From: a virus
Length of the DNA: 45,168 bases
Strand: one strand, 5' to 3'
IMG/VR virus record: IMGVR_UViG_3300033149_001366
Location: 1-45,168 of that record
The position numbers were made by a program, and so were the translations under genes. Below the pieces are notes generated by a model that was given only the letters and a program-made list of their open reading frames with translations, searched no databases and was not told where the DNA came from. This document shows, in pieces, positions 16,006 to 24,463 of this stretch. How positions within the stretch are numbered: the first letter of the stretch is position 1; the number at the start of each line of letters is the position of its first letter.

Positions 16006-16090
16006 CCTTTATGTTAAATTACAAAGTTATTCGTAATAGCAAGGGACAAAACTATTATGGTCTTTCGACATATTAGACATGGTCCCTTGC
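16006..16090 (-). promoter_or_regulatory. Intergenic module A: inverted repeat plus promoter-like box
   Basis: Perfect 9-bp arms GCAAGGGAC (16039-16047) and GTCCCTTGC (16082-16090) flank 34 nt that contain a smaller hairpin (TATGGTC/GACATA). Read leftward, the hairpin is followed by TTACGA, 17 nt and CATAAA, then the AAAGGAG site of the lipoprotein gene. The segment 16014-16050 is repeated exactly at 16305-16341. There is no T-run after the stem, so it does not look like an intrinsic terminator. Confidence 0.6.
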
Positions 16091-16288
16091 CTAAATATAT
16101 TTAAGTCTTACCTTGTACCCCTTTTTCTGGTAATCTTGAACTCTATCTCTAAGCCACGAATCAGAAGAGTTTCGTTTATTTGTGGTTATTACGATAGTCT
16201 TATATTTGTTCTCATCTATTTCTTCTGTGTGTCCAGTCCAAGCCATGTCATTTTCCTTTCCCAATTCCTCATAATTTTCCCAAATCAT
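16091..16288 (-). CDS. Hypothetical protein, 65 aa
   Basis: Not recognised. The C-terminal part reads like a small mixed alpha/beta domain: KYKTIVITTNKRNSSDSWL, then VQDYQKKGYKVRLKYI. A second start, MAWTGHTEE at about 16246, has a better AAAGGA site and gives 51 residues. The gene is bracketed by the two copies of the 37-bp repeat and ends at the outer arm of the module A hairpin. Confidence 0.55.
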   Translation of the reverse strand: MIWENYEELGKENDMAWTGHTEEIDENKYKTIVITTNKRNSSDSWLRDRVQDYQKKGYKVRLKYI

Positions 16289-16304
16289 CAATTGTTCCTT
16301 TATA

Positions 16305-16341
16305 TTAAATTACAAAGTTATTCGTAATAGCAAGGGACAAA
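16305..16341 (-). repeat. Exact second copy of the 37-bp repeat (module B)
   Basis: Identical over 37 nt to 16014-16050, with the flanking TCCTTTAT also conserved apart from one base. Read leftward it gives TTACGA, 17 nt, TATAAA, then AAAGGA. The inverted-repeat partner present in module A is missing here. Spacing between copies is 291 bp. Confidence 0.8.
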
Positions 16342-16344
16342 TGC

Positions 16345-16962
16345 TTAGTTAATAATGCCAACTTTACTTACTCCATTTTGCTGTATAACATTGAAAATTT
16401 TATCAGCATTATCTAATACTTGTCTATCATGCGAAATCATTAATATCTGAACCCCAAACATTTCACTAAACTTTTTTAACAATTTACCAAATTTAGGTCT
16501 TAACTCACTTGATAAATGTTTTGCACATTCATCCAAAATGAAACATTTTATTCGGTTATCGCCTCTGAGACTCCAAATACATAATCGTAGTCCCAATGAT
16601 AATGTATCAATAACTCCACCACCAACCTCATGTCTTGGGTCTAGTTCTAAGCCACCTTTCTTTATTATTAAATTAGCCTCACTTTTACCACGTTTTTGCT
16701 CAAATTCAATTTTCAATGAATAATCATCACCAAATACTGTTTGCATAGCCAATGTTGCAACTTCTTCAATGTATTCTTTTACACTATCTTGTGTGGCAGA
16801 TAATACAGTGTTGACAATATTCCGTGCTTCTTCAAACTCAGTAGTATCTTTACGTAATATTATACACTCCTTTTGTAATTTGTCAAGGGAAAATTTCAGA
16901 TTTTTTTCAGAAAATTCAAGATTTTTTATAATGTCCTTATATTCTGATATATCTTTATTCAT
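16345..16962 (-). CDS. Rad50/SbcC-like ATPase, C-terminal half
   Basis: The 205-aa protein has only the C-terminal ABC half of an SMC/Rad50 ATPase: a helical start (coiled-coil return strand), the signature region VGGGVIDTLSLGLRL, Walker B CFILDECAKHL and the H-loop MISHDRQVLD. It has no Walker A. The matching N-terminal half is encoded separately at 19887-20981, so the two polypeptides probably assemble into one nucleotide-binding head that works with the SbcD/gp47 nuclease at 17439-18359. Together they have about 569 residues, similar to T4 gp46. The start has a distant GGAG; module C lies upstream. Confidence 0.88.
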   Translation of the reverse strand: MNKDISEYKDIIKNLEFSEKNLKFSLDKLQKECIILRKDTTEFEEARNIVNTVLSATQDSVKEYIEEVATLAMQTVFGDDYSLKIEFEQKRGKSEANLIIKKGGLELDPRHEVGGGVIDTLSLGLRLCIWSLRGDNRIKCFILDECAKHLSSELRPKFGKLLKKFSEMFGVQILMISHDRQVLDNADKIFNVIQQNGVSKVGIIN

Positions 16963-16994
16963 TATATTTTATAATCTCCAATTTAAATGGATTA

Positions 16995-17060
16995 TTTTCA
17001 AGAGCAAGGGATATATGGTTTTCTGTCTTTTGATAATGCTGCCACGTTCCCTTGCTTGAT
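16995..17060 (-). promoter_or_regulatory. Intergenic module C: 9-bp inverted repeat
   Basis: Arms AGCAAGGGA (17003-17011) and TCCCTTGCT (17048-17056) are perfect and flank 36 nt. They reuse the GCAAGGGA/TCCCTTGC arm sequence of module A. Read leftward, CTTGAAAATAATCC follows the stem, like the box of the other modules, but a good -10 at 17-nt spacing is not evident. Confidence 0.55.
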
Positions 17061-17080
17061 TTATGTTCGTATATCACTTT

Positions 17081-17341
17081 TTATTCTATTTCGATGTCCG
17101 CTATTAATTCATCCAATTCATTAATCGCACTATTCAATTCATCATCTAAATCGTTTAAATCATGTTTTAATCTTTTAATTTCTCTCTTTGCTTCTTTCAC
17201 AGAACCTAAATTCAACTCATTCTTTAATCGCCTTCGCGCACTTTTCAATTCACCTTGCTTGATACTTTTTTGCTTCTCAAGAGCATCAATCTGTTCTTCA
17301 ATTCTTTCAGCACGCTCAATTAGTTCTTCCGTATCAGACAT
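17081..17341 (-). CDS. Coiled-coil protein, 86 aa
   Basis: Almost wholly coiled coil with clear heptads (EELIERAERIEEQIDALEKQ and LKHDLNDLDDELNSAINELD), acidic and without cysteine. It lies between the two genes for the SbcD nuclease and the SbcC C-terminal half, so it might be an additional coil segment of that complex; this is inference from position. A clear AAAGGA precedes the ATG. Confidence 0.65.
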   Translation of the reverse strand: MSDTEELIERAERIEEQIDALEKQKSIKQGELKSARRRLKNELNLGSVKEAKREIKRLKHDLNDLDDELNSAINELDELIADIEIE

Positions 17342-17359
17342 TGTAATTCCTTTCTATAT

Positions 17360-17420
17360 AAAATTACATAAATATTTTAGTCCTAACCATCAACCTTGTT
17401 TTTTTGGGTAAGGATTATAG
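17360..17420 (-). promoter_or_regulatory. Intergenic module E: imperfect hairpin plus AT-rich box
   Basis: TCCTAACC (17381-17388) pairs imperfectly with GGGTAAGGA (17406-17414). Read leftward the stem is followed by ATGTAATTTTATATAG, similar to the box after the other hairpins, then AAAGGA and the ATG at 17341. It shares GGTTGATGG-N-TAG with the hairpin at 24.47 kb. Confidence 0.45.
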
Positions 17421-17438
17421 ATAAAACTAATAATTGAT

Positions 17439-18359
17439 TCATTTTTTTATTTCCACCAATTGTTCTTGTACCATGCTTATTTTATTTTTAATACTATCAC
17501 TAACATTATGCTCTTCATAAAACAATTGTAGATTCTCATCAAAACTAGTTGCAATTTTGCCGGTATTCTGTAATTTATTCAAGAAATCAACCAAGTATTT
17601 ATCATCATCTTTCTCCACTTTTTCCTTCATGTTAAATATGTCATCAACAGGTTCTACATCTAATAATACAAATTCATATTCGTTTATATCAGTATCAAAA
17701 ATAATAACACCTGGTTTATGTTCCAAATCATGTATATTCCGTTTTAATCTAACTAAAACACCAGGATTACATATAGTTCTATTATTCATTTGTTCTATGA
17801 ATCTATAATGATAATCTCCACAAACAATTAATTTAAAACCATTATGTTTCTTTAAGAACCTGATTGGGTTATCTAACTTTTGTTGTGGGTATAACTTTCT
17901 ATTACCAATCATTTTATGAATTACTAAAATATTATAATCATCCGGGTTTATTATTTGTGGTATTCCCTGTCCGAAAGAAGCACCAAAAAGATTTAAGTTA
18001 TCAATCTTACCTTGTCCTAATACATTCAATAATCCACATTTCTCCAAATATTTTATTTCACTTTTTTCGATTGATTTAACAGAATGACCAACCATATCAT
18101 GTTGACCTGCTATAGTAAAAAGTGGTATTTTACGGTTACAATATAAGAAATGTGCTATCCGTTGTCTCGTAGTAACTGTAGGGTCATATCTATCAAAAAA
18201 ATCACCAGTTTGTAATATTGCAATACAATCATGTTCTTCTGCAACTCTATAGACTTGTTCCAATTTATTTAATTGTGTAGACAGAAAATCAGTATCTAGT
18301 CTACCTTCAGGTGCTTGTGAACGAAAGTGTGTGTCCCCCAACAAACAAATATTTGGCAT
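17439..18359 (-). CDS. sbcD: SbcD/Mre11-like exonuclease (gp47 type)
   Basis: Mre11-family metallophosphoesterase of 306 aa with the full motif set: LLGDTHF at the start, QTGDFFDRYDP, IAGQHDMVGHS, and IVCGDYHYRF with the closing histidines. It would cut DNA ends and hairpins with the Rad50-like partner, which here is split into two genes on either side. It ends in TGA; the frame stays open for four codons (INY after the stop) to TAG. Length is similar to T4 gp47. Confidence 0.92.
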   Translation of the reverse strand: MPNICLLGDTHFRSQAPEGRLDTDFLSTQLNKLEQVYRVAEEHDCIAILQTGDFFDRYDPTVTTRQRIAHFLYCNRKIPLFTIAGQHDMVGHSVKSIEKSEIKYLEKCGLLNVLGQGKIDNLNLFGASFGQGIPQIINPDDYNILVIHKMIGNRKLYPQQKLDNPIRFLKKHNGFKLIVCGDYHYRFIEQMNNRTICNPGVLVRLKRNIHDLEHKPGVIIFDTDINEYEFVLLDVEPVDDIFNMKEKVEKDDDKYLVDFLNKLQNTGKIATSFDENLQLFYEEHNVSDSIKNKISMVQEQLVEIKK

Positions 18360-18386
18360 TGTTATTTCTTTCTATGATTCCTTGTT

Positions 18387-18830
18387 TTATGCTAAAGGAT
18401 ACTTATCCAAAGGATATTTATTAAGAAGAAAATTACGCATCTTTAATTCATATAATTGTGTATCATTGTTTGCTATTTTTGTTATTTTTTCTACGAATCC
18501 AGATTTTAGAAGCCATTTCTGAATTGCTGTTTCTACATCCGAAAAAGTAAATGCCGGGTCACCCGTGGGTTGATAATTTAGAGTCCATTGTAAAAAGGAA
18601 AGTTGGCGTTGTGGTGTTGTGAAAAAATACTGAAAAAATCTTATCTTATCGAAATGAGCAATATGCCCAAATGTATTACAAAGTTGTTTATAAAACCAAT
18701 TATAAAAAAGGGTCTTTTTAAATCCCTTTTGGATGAAACGTGCAAAATGATTTGCAAATTTTGCTTTATCACCAGATGATTTTTGTTGCGTTGGTATGAA
18801 TTGTTCTGCACTAAATATTTTCTGTATCAT
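18387..18830 (-). CDS. Hypothetical protein, 147 aa
   Basis: Not recognised. Rich in aromatic residues and lysine (FYNWFYKQLCNTFGHIAHF, FFQYFFTTPQRQLSFLQW), probably all helical. It ends with a short tandem repeat, KYPLDKYPLA. Its ATG overlaps the stop of the upstream gene as ATGA. Confidence 0.65.
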   Translation of the reverse strand: MIQKIFSAEQFIPTQQKSSGDKAKFANHFARFIQKGFKKTLFYNWFYKQLCNTFGHIAHFDKIRFFQYFFTTPQRQLSFLQWTLNYQPTGDPAFTFSDVETAIQKWLLKSGFVEKITKIANNDTQLYELKMRNFLLNKYPLDKYPLA

Positions 18831-19027
18831 AATGAACTCTCCACAAATGGTATATTCAATGCTTTCGATATACGTTTAGCCGCTTTTCTAGCACCGAATT
18901 TACTTTCATACTCATGCGTACGACATGGTATATTTTTTTCAATTAATACCAATGTATCATGTTTGACATCTAAACAAACATACCAACCACCATTACCATC
19001 TCGCCAAATCTTTATGACATTATCCAT
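18827..19027 (-). CDS. Hypothetical protein, 66 aa
   Basis: Not recognised. It starts IKIWRDGNGGWYVCLDVKHD after MDNV, a beta-rich segment, and ends in a basic helix KFGARKAAKRISKALNIP. The ATG overlaps the resolvase-like gene's stop (ATGGATAA). Cytoplasmic by appearance. Confidence 0.65.
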   Translation of the reverse strand: MDNVIKIWRDGNGGWYVCLDVKHDTLVLIEKNIPCRTHEYESKFGARKAAKRISKALNIPFVESSL

Positions 19028-19364
19028 CTTTCAACTCCTTTGCTACATTCCTCAAGTCATCAACATGGCACATTACCCAAAATCCATGTTGGCCTTTTTC
19101 TTTCAGGGCCACAACAAACGTCTTGTTCTCTTCTTCTGCTTTCTTTATATCCTCATCCAATAGTTTACGCAATTCAGCATTAAACCACCGCTTTTTATCA
19201 CCATATTTAACTTCAATATATAATTTTTCATGTGTGCTATCACTTCGACTCCTATCACTTCTACCAAGGCTCCCAGAACCTATGTTGCGTTCTGCACCAA
19301 ATCTTCTTGCTACTTCCATTTCTTTTGATTTCCAGGTTTTGGGAGTTTTTTTAGCCATCATCAT
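19020..19364 (-). CDS. Putative PD-(D/E)XK nuclease, Holliday-junction resolvase-like
   Basis: The 114-aa protein has the order seen in small Hjc-type nucleases: an N-terminal helix with EMEVARRFGAER, the GSGSLGRSDRSRSD loop, and the catalytic-looking KLYIEVKYGDKK (E-x-K). It could resolve recombination junctions together with the RecA-like and SbcCD-like products encoded nearby. The start is one of three successive ATGs; it overlaps a 40-aa ORF. The assignment rests on motif order, so confidence is moderate. Confidence 0.7.
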   Translation of the reverse strand: MMMAKKTPKTWKSKEMEVARRFGAERNIGSGSLGRSDRSRSDSTHEKLYIEVKYGDKKRWFNAELRKLLDEDIKKAEEENKTFVVALKEKGQHGFWVMCHVDDLRNVAKELKDG

Positions 19365-19473
19365 CTTCTAATTTAGAAGCAATTTCACCAAACCAATCTG
19401 AACCATTTAACCAAATAGGCCCATAAAGTATACCTTCTATCCATCTAAAAATCCGAGCAATAATTTTATTCAT
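19351..19473 (-). CDS. Small ORF, 40 aa
   Basis: MNKIIARIFRWIEGILYGP followed by a tryptophan-rich stretch (IWLNGSDWFGEI) and an acidic end EDDDG. AAAGGA lies 7 nt upstream of the ATG, and its end overlaps the ATGATGATG start of the nuclease gene. An amphipathic, possibly membrane-associated N-terminus. Function unknown. Confidence 0.5.
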   Translation of the reverse strand: MNKIIARIFRWIEGILYGPIWLNGSDWFGEIASKLEDDDG

Positions 19474-19476
19474 TTA

Positions 19477-19866
19477 TTATTCCTTTCTAGACTTGGATTG
19501 ATATTTATTCATCAAGTCAGTCACAAATGCTAACTCTTTCTCCGCTGCCTTCAATGTAGCCTGGATGTCCCCCCACGCACAAGCACCACGATAGTCCACA
19601 TATGGCGTACCTTTACAAAAAGCGTAACCGGCGGATTCAATAGGGCAGCCAACATAGCACTTGGGCCAATATAAATGACAGAAGGCACAAGTTGTACTAC
19701 CACCATCATACACAACCGGTCCATCAGGGTGGTCCTTCAACCAATTGGTGAGTGTCCACCACTTACACTTCACGGCCCTGAAGGCACCTTGCAATGTGTT
19801 CGGCCAAGCACCTGCTTTCACGAGTCGAGCAAAACCGTCTTTGTACGTTTGGACTAGGAATCGCAT
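19477..19866 (-). CDS. Cysteine-rich protein of foreign base composition, 129 aa
   Basis: It contains TTCAFCHLYWPKCYVGCPIE and then YAFCKGTPYVDYRGACAW, so up to seven cysteines, compatible with a zinc-binding fold. It also has an N-terminal KCKWWTLTNWLKDHPDG segment. Function unknown. The coding sequence is markedly richer in G+C than its neighbours: one 60-nt line (19801-19860) counts 31 G/C, against 18 in 20161-20220. This suggests recent acquisition. GAGG lies upstream of the ATG. Confidence 0.75.
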   Translation of the reverse strand: MRFLVQTYKDGFARLVKAGAWPNTLQGAFRAVKCKWWTLTNWLKDHPDGPVVYDGGSTTCAFCHLYWPKCYVGCPIESAGYAFCKGTPYVDYRGACAWGDIQATLKAAEKELAFVTDLMNKYQSKSRKE

Positions 19867-19886
19867 AAGAAACCTCTTTATCTATA

Positions 19887-20981
19887 TTATCCATTTAATA
19901 TTTTTTCCCTTTGTTCCTCTGTAGTTATTTTTGCACCACATCTTGGGCAATGAGTTATTCTACTCAATACATTATTGTATTCCTTTTTGGATTCTTTTAA
20001 ATCATTCTGTAATAAATCAATTTTGGCTTCTGCTTCTATTATATCATCTGTCACATCATTTATCAAGCCTGATTTTTCAGATTTTTCTCGTATTTCTTCT
20101 TTCAAGGAATCAATTTTATCTAATAATCCTTTTAATCTTTCTTTATGTTTTGTTGTATTATCAATAAATCTAATATCACTCTCCAACACATCCATTATAT
20201 CTACTACACACATTATGTTCTTCATTTTATTATTTGTGATAACTAACTTATTCAATTTATTATTGAAACCTTCTGCTTTAGTTAATATCTTATCTATTTT
20301 ATCTAGTTTAATTTGTAATCTATTATATTGTGCAACAAGAGACTCAATTAAATCTAACCTCTGTTGTAATTTTCCTCTTTTGATTTGTAATAAATCAACC
20401 TTGTCAACCAATTTACTCAACCTATTTAGTATTTTGAACTTGGGGTTATCTAATTGTTCTTTTATGTTTTTTATTTCTTCTTGTTTTTCACTATATTTTC
20501 TATTACATTCTTTTCTACGTCTATCTAATTCTCTACCAATCATATCTGCTTTGGTGAGATTAGTCACATCATTAAATAAATCAGCAATTTTACCGGGGCT
20601 TTCCATCACCAAAAATGGCATATCCAACTGATATTGGATATTTTCATCCACAAATGGAAATAGATTTAAGACTTCTTGTGGTACGTCTTTGCCCATTTGA
20701 GGAAAATCAATATCATTAACTCGATAACTAGATACGGATTTGGAACGATTGTGTTGCACAAAATCACCATTAGGTGTATAAAGCGATACAGATGCTGCCC
20801 TAGTGCCTTTGCGAACAATACTATTGCCCTTAGGTTTATTTTTTATTACCCACCTTATAGCACGGATAATAGCAGATTTCCCGCTATCGGAAGGACCATA
20901 TATAACATTCAGTCCAGGGTGTAATTCTAATTCAGTATCTTTGTGGGATTGGAAGTTTTTGATATGAATTGATTTTATCAT
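19887..20981 (-). CDS. Rad50/SbcC-like ATPase, N-terminal half ending at zinc hook
   Basis: Begins MIKSIHIKNFQSHKDTELEL, with Walker A YGPSDSGKS (residues 28-36), then FPFVDENIQYQLDMPFLVM, where the Q-loop would lie. A long coiled coil follows (about residues 150-340). The protein ends with the zinc-hook sequence CPRCGAKI about 15 residues before its stop. The ABC signature, Walker B and H-loop are absent and are found in the separate protein at 16345-16962. So this chain would contribute the N-lobe and outgoing coil of a gp46-like DNA repair ATPase. No damaged continuation is visible downstream; the split looks deliberate or old. Confidence 0.9.
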   Translation of the reverse strand: MIKSIHIKNFQSHKDTELELHPGLNVIYGPSDSGKSAIIRAIRWVIKNKPKGNSIVRKGTRAASVSLYTPNGDFVQHNRSKSVSSYRVNDIDFPQMGKDVPQEVLNLFPFVDENIQYQLDMPFLVMESPGKIADLFNDVTNLTKADMIGRELDRRRKECNRKYSEKQEEIKNIKEQLDNPKFKILNRLSKLVDKVDLLQIKRGKLQQRLDLIESLVAQYNRLQIKLDKIDKILTKAEGFNNKLNKLVITNNKMKNIMCVVDIMDVLESDIRFIDNTTKHKERLKGLLDKIDSLKEEIREKSEKSGLINDVTDDIIEAEAKIDLLQNDLKESKKEYNNVLSRITHCPRCGAKITTEEQREKILNG

Positions 20982-20996
20982 AAGTTATCTAGATTC

Positions 20997-21260
20997 TTAA
21001 AGATTTTTCTCAAATCCAATAAATGCTTCATCACTTGCTATATCCCAACTTGCATATATATTAGGTTCATCCACAATAGGAGATTCAATATCTTTTAACA
21101 TTTGTTTCAGTGTTTCTTTTATTTCATCAACACCTTCATCAATGTGAACCGAAATAAAAGGTTCACTCATTCCACAAATCTCATTATTCTTATTATAAAA
21201 TACTTCACACAAATTGTAAGAATTATCATCCTTAAATTTTACTACTCTATAATTCCACAT
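20997..21260 (-). CDS. Conserved small phage protein, MWNYRVVK type, 87 aa
   Basis: Starts MWNYRVVKFKDDNSYNL and continues with CEVFYNKNNEICGMSEPF and an acidic helical end. This layout is common among uncharacterised phage proteins. I chose the ATG at 21258-21260 because GGAGGG lies 7 nt upstream; the longer frame would run back through the membrane-protein gene. Function unknown. Confidence 0.7.
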   Translation of the reverse strand: MWNYRVVKFKDDNSYNLCEVFYNKNNEICGMSEPFISVHIDEGVDEIKETLKQMLKDIESPIVDEPNIYASWDIASDEAFIGFEKNL

Positions 21261-21262
21261 TT

Positions 21263-21457
21263 TTATTCCCTCCATGTTACTATAGCCGAAAGCACAATAC
21301 TTACAATAAGAAATAAACCAAAAGGAATCCAAAGTGGGGCAGTCACCCACCACCATGACCAATCAATATAACCTGTTAATTTTAATCCTAAAAATAATAC
21401 AAATAATAATGTTGCAAGACCTGGGCTAACAGTAATACTTCCTTTATTCTCTGTCAT
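21263..21457 (-). CDS. Small membrane protein, two segments, 64 aa
   Basis: Two hydrophobic segments (LATLLFVLFLGLKLTGYI and IPFGLFLIVSIVLSAIV) flank a conserved DWSWWWVTAPLW turn. Similar sequences are widespread in phages and are often named transmembrane Fragile-X-F proteins. Role unknown. AAGGAGG is embedded in the end of the upstream 54-aa gene. It could be a holin candidate by topology only. Confidence 0.75.
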   Translation of the reverse strand: MTENKGSITVSPGLATLLFVLFLGLKLTGYIDWSWWWVTAPLWIPFGLFLIVSIVLSAIVTWRE

Positions 21458-21458
21458 T

Positions 21459-22915
<1,457 letters not shown>

Positions 22916-22919
<4 letters not shown>

Positions 22920-23350
22920 TTATTATTCCTATTTTTTTCTCTGCGTTCTTTTACTAATTTACTAACCTTATCATCATCACTATAATAATTAGTTGTCCAT
23001 AGTGCTACTTCCTCTTTGAGTAAACTACCACGTTGACCATAAGCATCACGTTTTGCCCTCGCCAAATCCCTCTCATATTCTAACTTGCGTTCTGCTTCAA
23101 GCGCCTTCTGATATGATTTTTGTAATTTAATTGTATTAGCAATTGAGTTTTCTGTCACTTTTGTTAGACCAAAACTCTTGAAATCTTTTCTTATCTCAAA
23201 ATCTAAATCTGCTTCAATTTTTTCTCTATTATTCTTGGCCTCAACATACTTATAGTTTGCTTCTGCTAACGCCACACCAGCATCATAAAGTAGTTGAGAC
23301 TGTTCCGCACATTCTTTTTCTAATTGAAAAATATCAATCTTAAGATTCAT
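22916..23350 (-). CDS. Coiled-coil protein upstream of recombinase, 144 aa
   Basis: Not recognised. Strongly helical and charged, with heptad-like runs (LEKECAEQSQLLYDAGVALAE and ALEAERKLEYERDLARAKRD). The gene lies directly before the recombinase with an ATGA overlap, the position where phages often carry a recombination mediator. That is a contextual guess only. AAAAAGGAGCAAAACG precedes the ATG. Confidence 0.65.
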
Positions 23351-23663
23351 CGTTTTGCTCCTTTTTCACAGATTGGTATGCTATTTTACTAATTAAACCA
23401 TCAATATTTTCAAGGTATTGTTCTCGAATATTATTTATTTCTTTTTGATGAACATTTAGAATATCTTTACAATAAGAACACACATATTCAATATATCCTG
23501 TAGAATCTTCCAAATAGGATAAATGTCTAACACAATCATCACAAATGTCTCTACCACAAATTTCACACTTATGATTTGCTTCTACTTCTTTATTATTATC
23601 ATTACAAACATCACAAATAATCGTTTCTACTTTTGTTTTCTTTTCAATCAACTTTTTCATCAT
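23340..23663 (-). CDS. Double zinc-knuckle protein (B-box/FYVE-like), 107 aa
   Basis: Four regularly spaced cysteine pairs: IICDVCNDN, HKCEICGRDICDDCVRH and YVCSYCKDI, with a nearby histidine. This is compatible with two zinc sites as in B-box, FYVE or RING-like folds. The C-terminal 45 residues are helical. It might mediate protein contacts; no function known. Its end carries the KEQND-encoding ribosome binding site of the next gene. Confidence 0.7.
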   Translation of the reverse strand: MMKKLIEKKTKVETIICDVCNDNNKEVEANHKCEICGRDICDDCVRHLSYLEDSTGYIEYVCSYCKDILNVHQKEINNIREQYLENIDGLISKIAYQSVKKEQNDES

Positions 23664-23754
23664 TCTGCTCCTTTATTTCTGTTGCAAAAATATCAAAATC
23701 CGTTCTTGTCATGTTTTCACAATGAATCTTACTTAATTTTCTTTTTTTCTTCAT
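23644..23754 (-). CDS. Small basic ORF, 36 aa
   Basis: MKKKRKLSKIHCENMTRTDF, then DIFATEIKEQNDEKVD. GAAGGAGCAAAACG precedes the ATG, as strong as for any gene here. It overlaps both neighbours slightly, as the genes around it do. Function unknown. Confidence 0.55.
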   Translation of the reverse strand: MKKKRKLSKIHCENMTRTDFDIFATEIKEQNDEKVD

Positions 23755-23986
23755 CGTTTTGCTCCTTCTCTATGGCTTCATATAACACAGTTTCCATCAA
23801 TTTCTTCCATCCATTATCTCGTTTATGTTCCACATTATTGAATGAAATAAACTCTTTTTTGGCCTCTGGTTCAAATATTTTACATTCATATACATGGTAA
23901 CCTGCTTTGTCAGGTGAATACCCTACATTTCTTGCATAAATATAACCAATCAAACCACCATTAACTTTAATTTCAGCAGAAATCAC
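23729..23986 (-). CDS. Hypothetical protein, 85 aa
   Basis: Not recognised. Mixed alpha/beta: ISAEIKVNGGLIGYIYARN, then AGYHVYECKIFEPE. Translation starts at GTG (23984-23986), overlapping the TGA of the lysozyme-like gene, with AAGGA 8 nt upstream. The C-terminal EKEQNDEEKKKIK contains the next gene's ribosome binding site. Confidence 0.65.
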   Translation of the reverse strand: MISAEIKVNGGLIGYIYARNVGYSPDKAGYHVYECKIFEPEAKKEFISFNNVEHKRDNGWKKLMETVLYEAIEKEQNDEEKKKIK

Positions 23987-24444
23987 TTCAAGTATTCCTT
24001 AATATTGGACCAATAAATAAGTGTTGAACTCTTTGAATATCCTTTAGGCCCGCCAACATGGGTTCTTGCTAAAACTTCAAAATTAGCATCTTTTAATGCT
24101 TGCGGAACATAACGATTCCAATATCGCTCCATAACTTTCATTGAATATTTTAGATTATGACAATCCTGGTACTCTCCATAAGGCATATTAGCATCTATCC
24201 AATATGATTCTGTTATCTGAAATGGTCCTATAGATTTCCCGTTATCACCATCAGGTGGGTTTAACCTACCACTAGATTCAACCATCCAAATAGCATAAAA
24301 TAATTTATCCAGTGATTTATCATAATTATATGATTCATTTGACAAATCATCTAATTCTTGTGTTTCAGAAATATTGATTAGAAAAACTGTTAATATAGTA
24401 GCAAAAATTACACCTAGGATATATCCTATGAAAAATTTATTCAT
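23983..24444 (-). CDS. Lysozyme-like protein with N-terminal membrane anchor
   Basis: A hydrophobic segment (FFIGYILGVIFATILTVFLI, residues 4-23) is followed by a lysozyme-superfamily domain: YAIWMVESSGRLNPPDG (likely catalytic Glu56), NGKSIGPFQITESYW, MKVMERYWNRYVP and the LARTHVGGPKGY end. This resembles destabilase/i-type lysozymes. The weakly hydrophobic anchor rich in Gly/Ala/Thr would fit a signal-arrest-release endolysin that cuts peptidoglycan after leaving the inner membrane. It sits among replication genes and not in a lysis cassette. Confidence 0.78.
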   Translation of the reverse strand: MNKFFIGYILGVIFATILTVFLINISETQELDDLSNESYNYDKSLDKLFYAIWMVESSGRLNPPDGDNGKSIGPFQITESYWIDANMPYGEYQDCHNLKYSMKVMERYWNRYVPQALKDANFEVLARTHVGGPKGYSKSSTLIYWSNIKEYLK

Positions 24445-24463
24445 AATAAATCCCTTTTATACG

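Noticed and set aside
16039-16090. Module hairpins as intrinsic terminators
   Set aside because: No run of T follows the stems in either direction; in sense orientation promoter-like boxes and ribosome binding sites follow instead.
19975-20631. Rightward ORF of 218 codons
   Set aside because: Antisense to the coiled-coil part of the Rad50 N-half; the leucine/serine-rich translation is the typical shadow of Lys/Glu-rich coiled coil codons.
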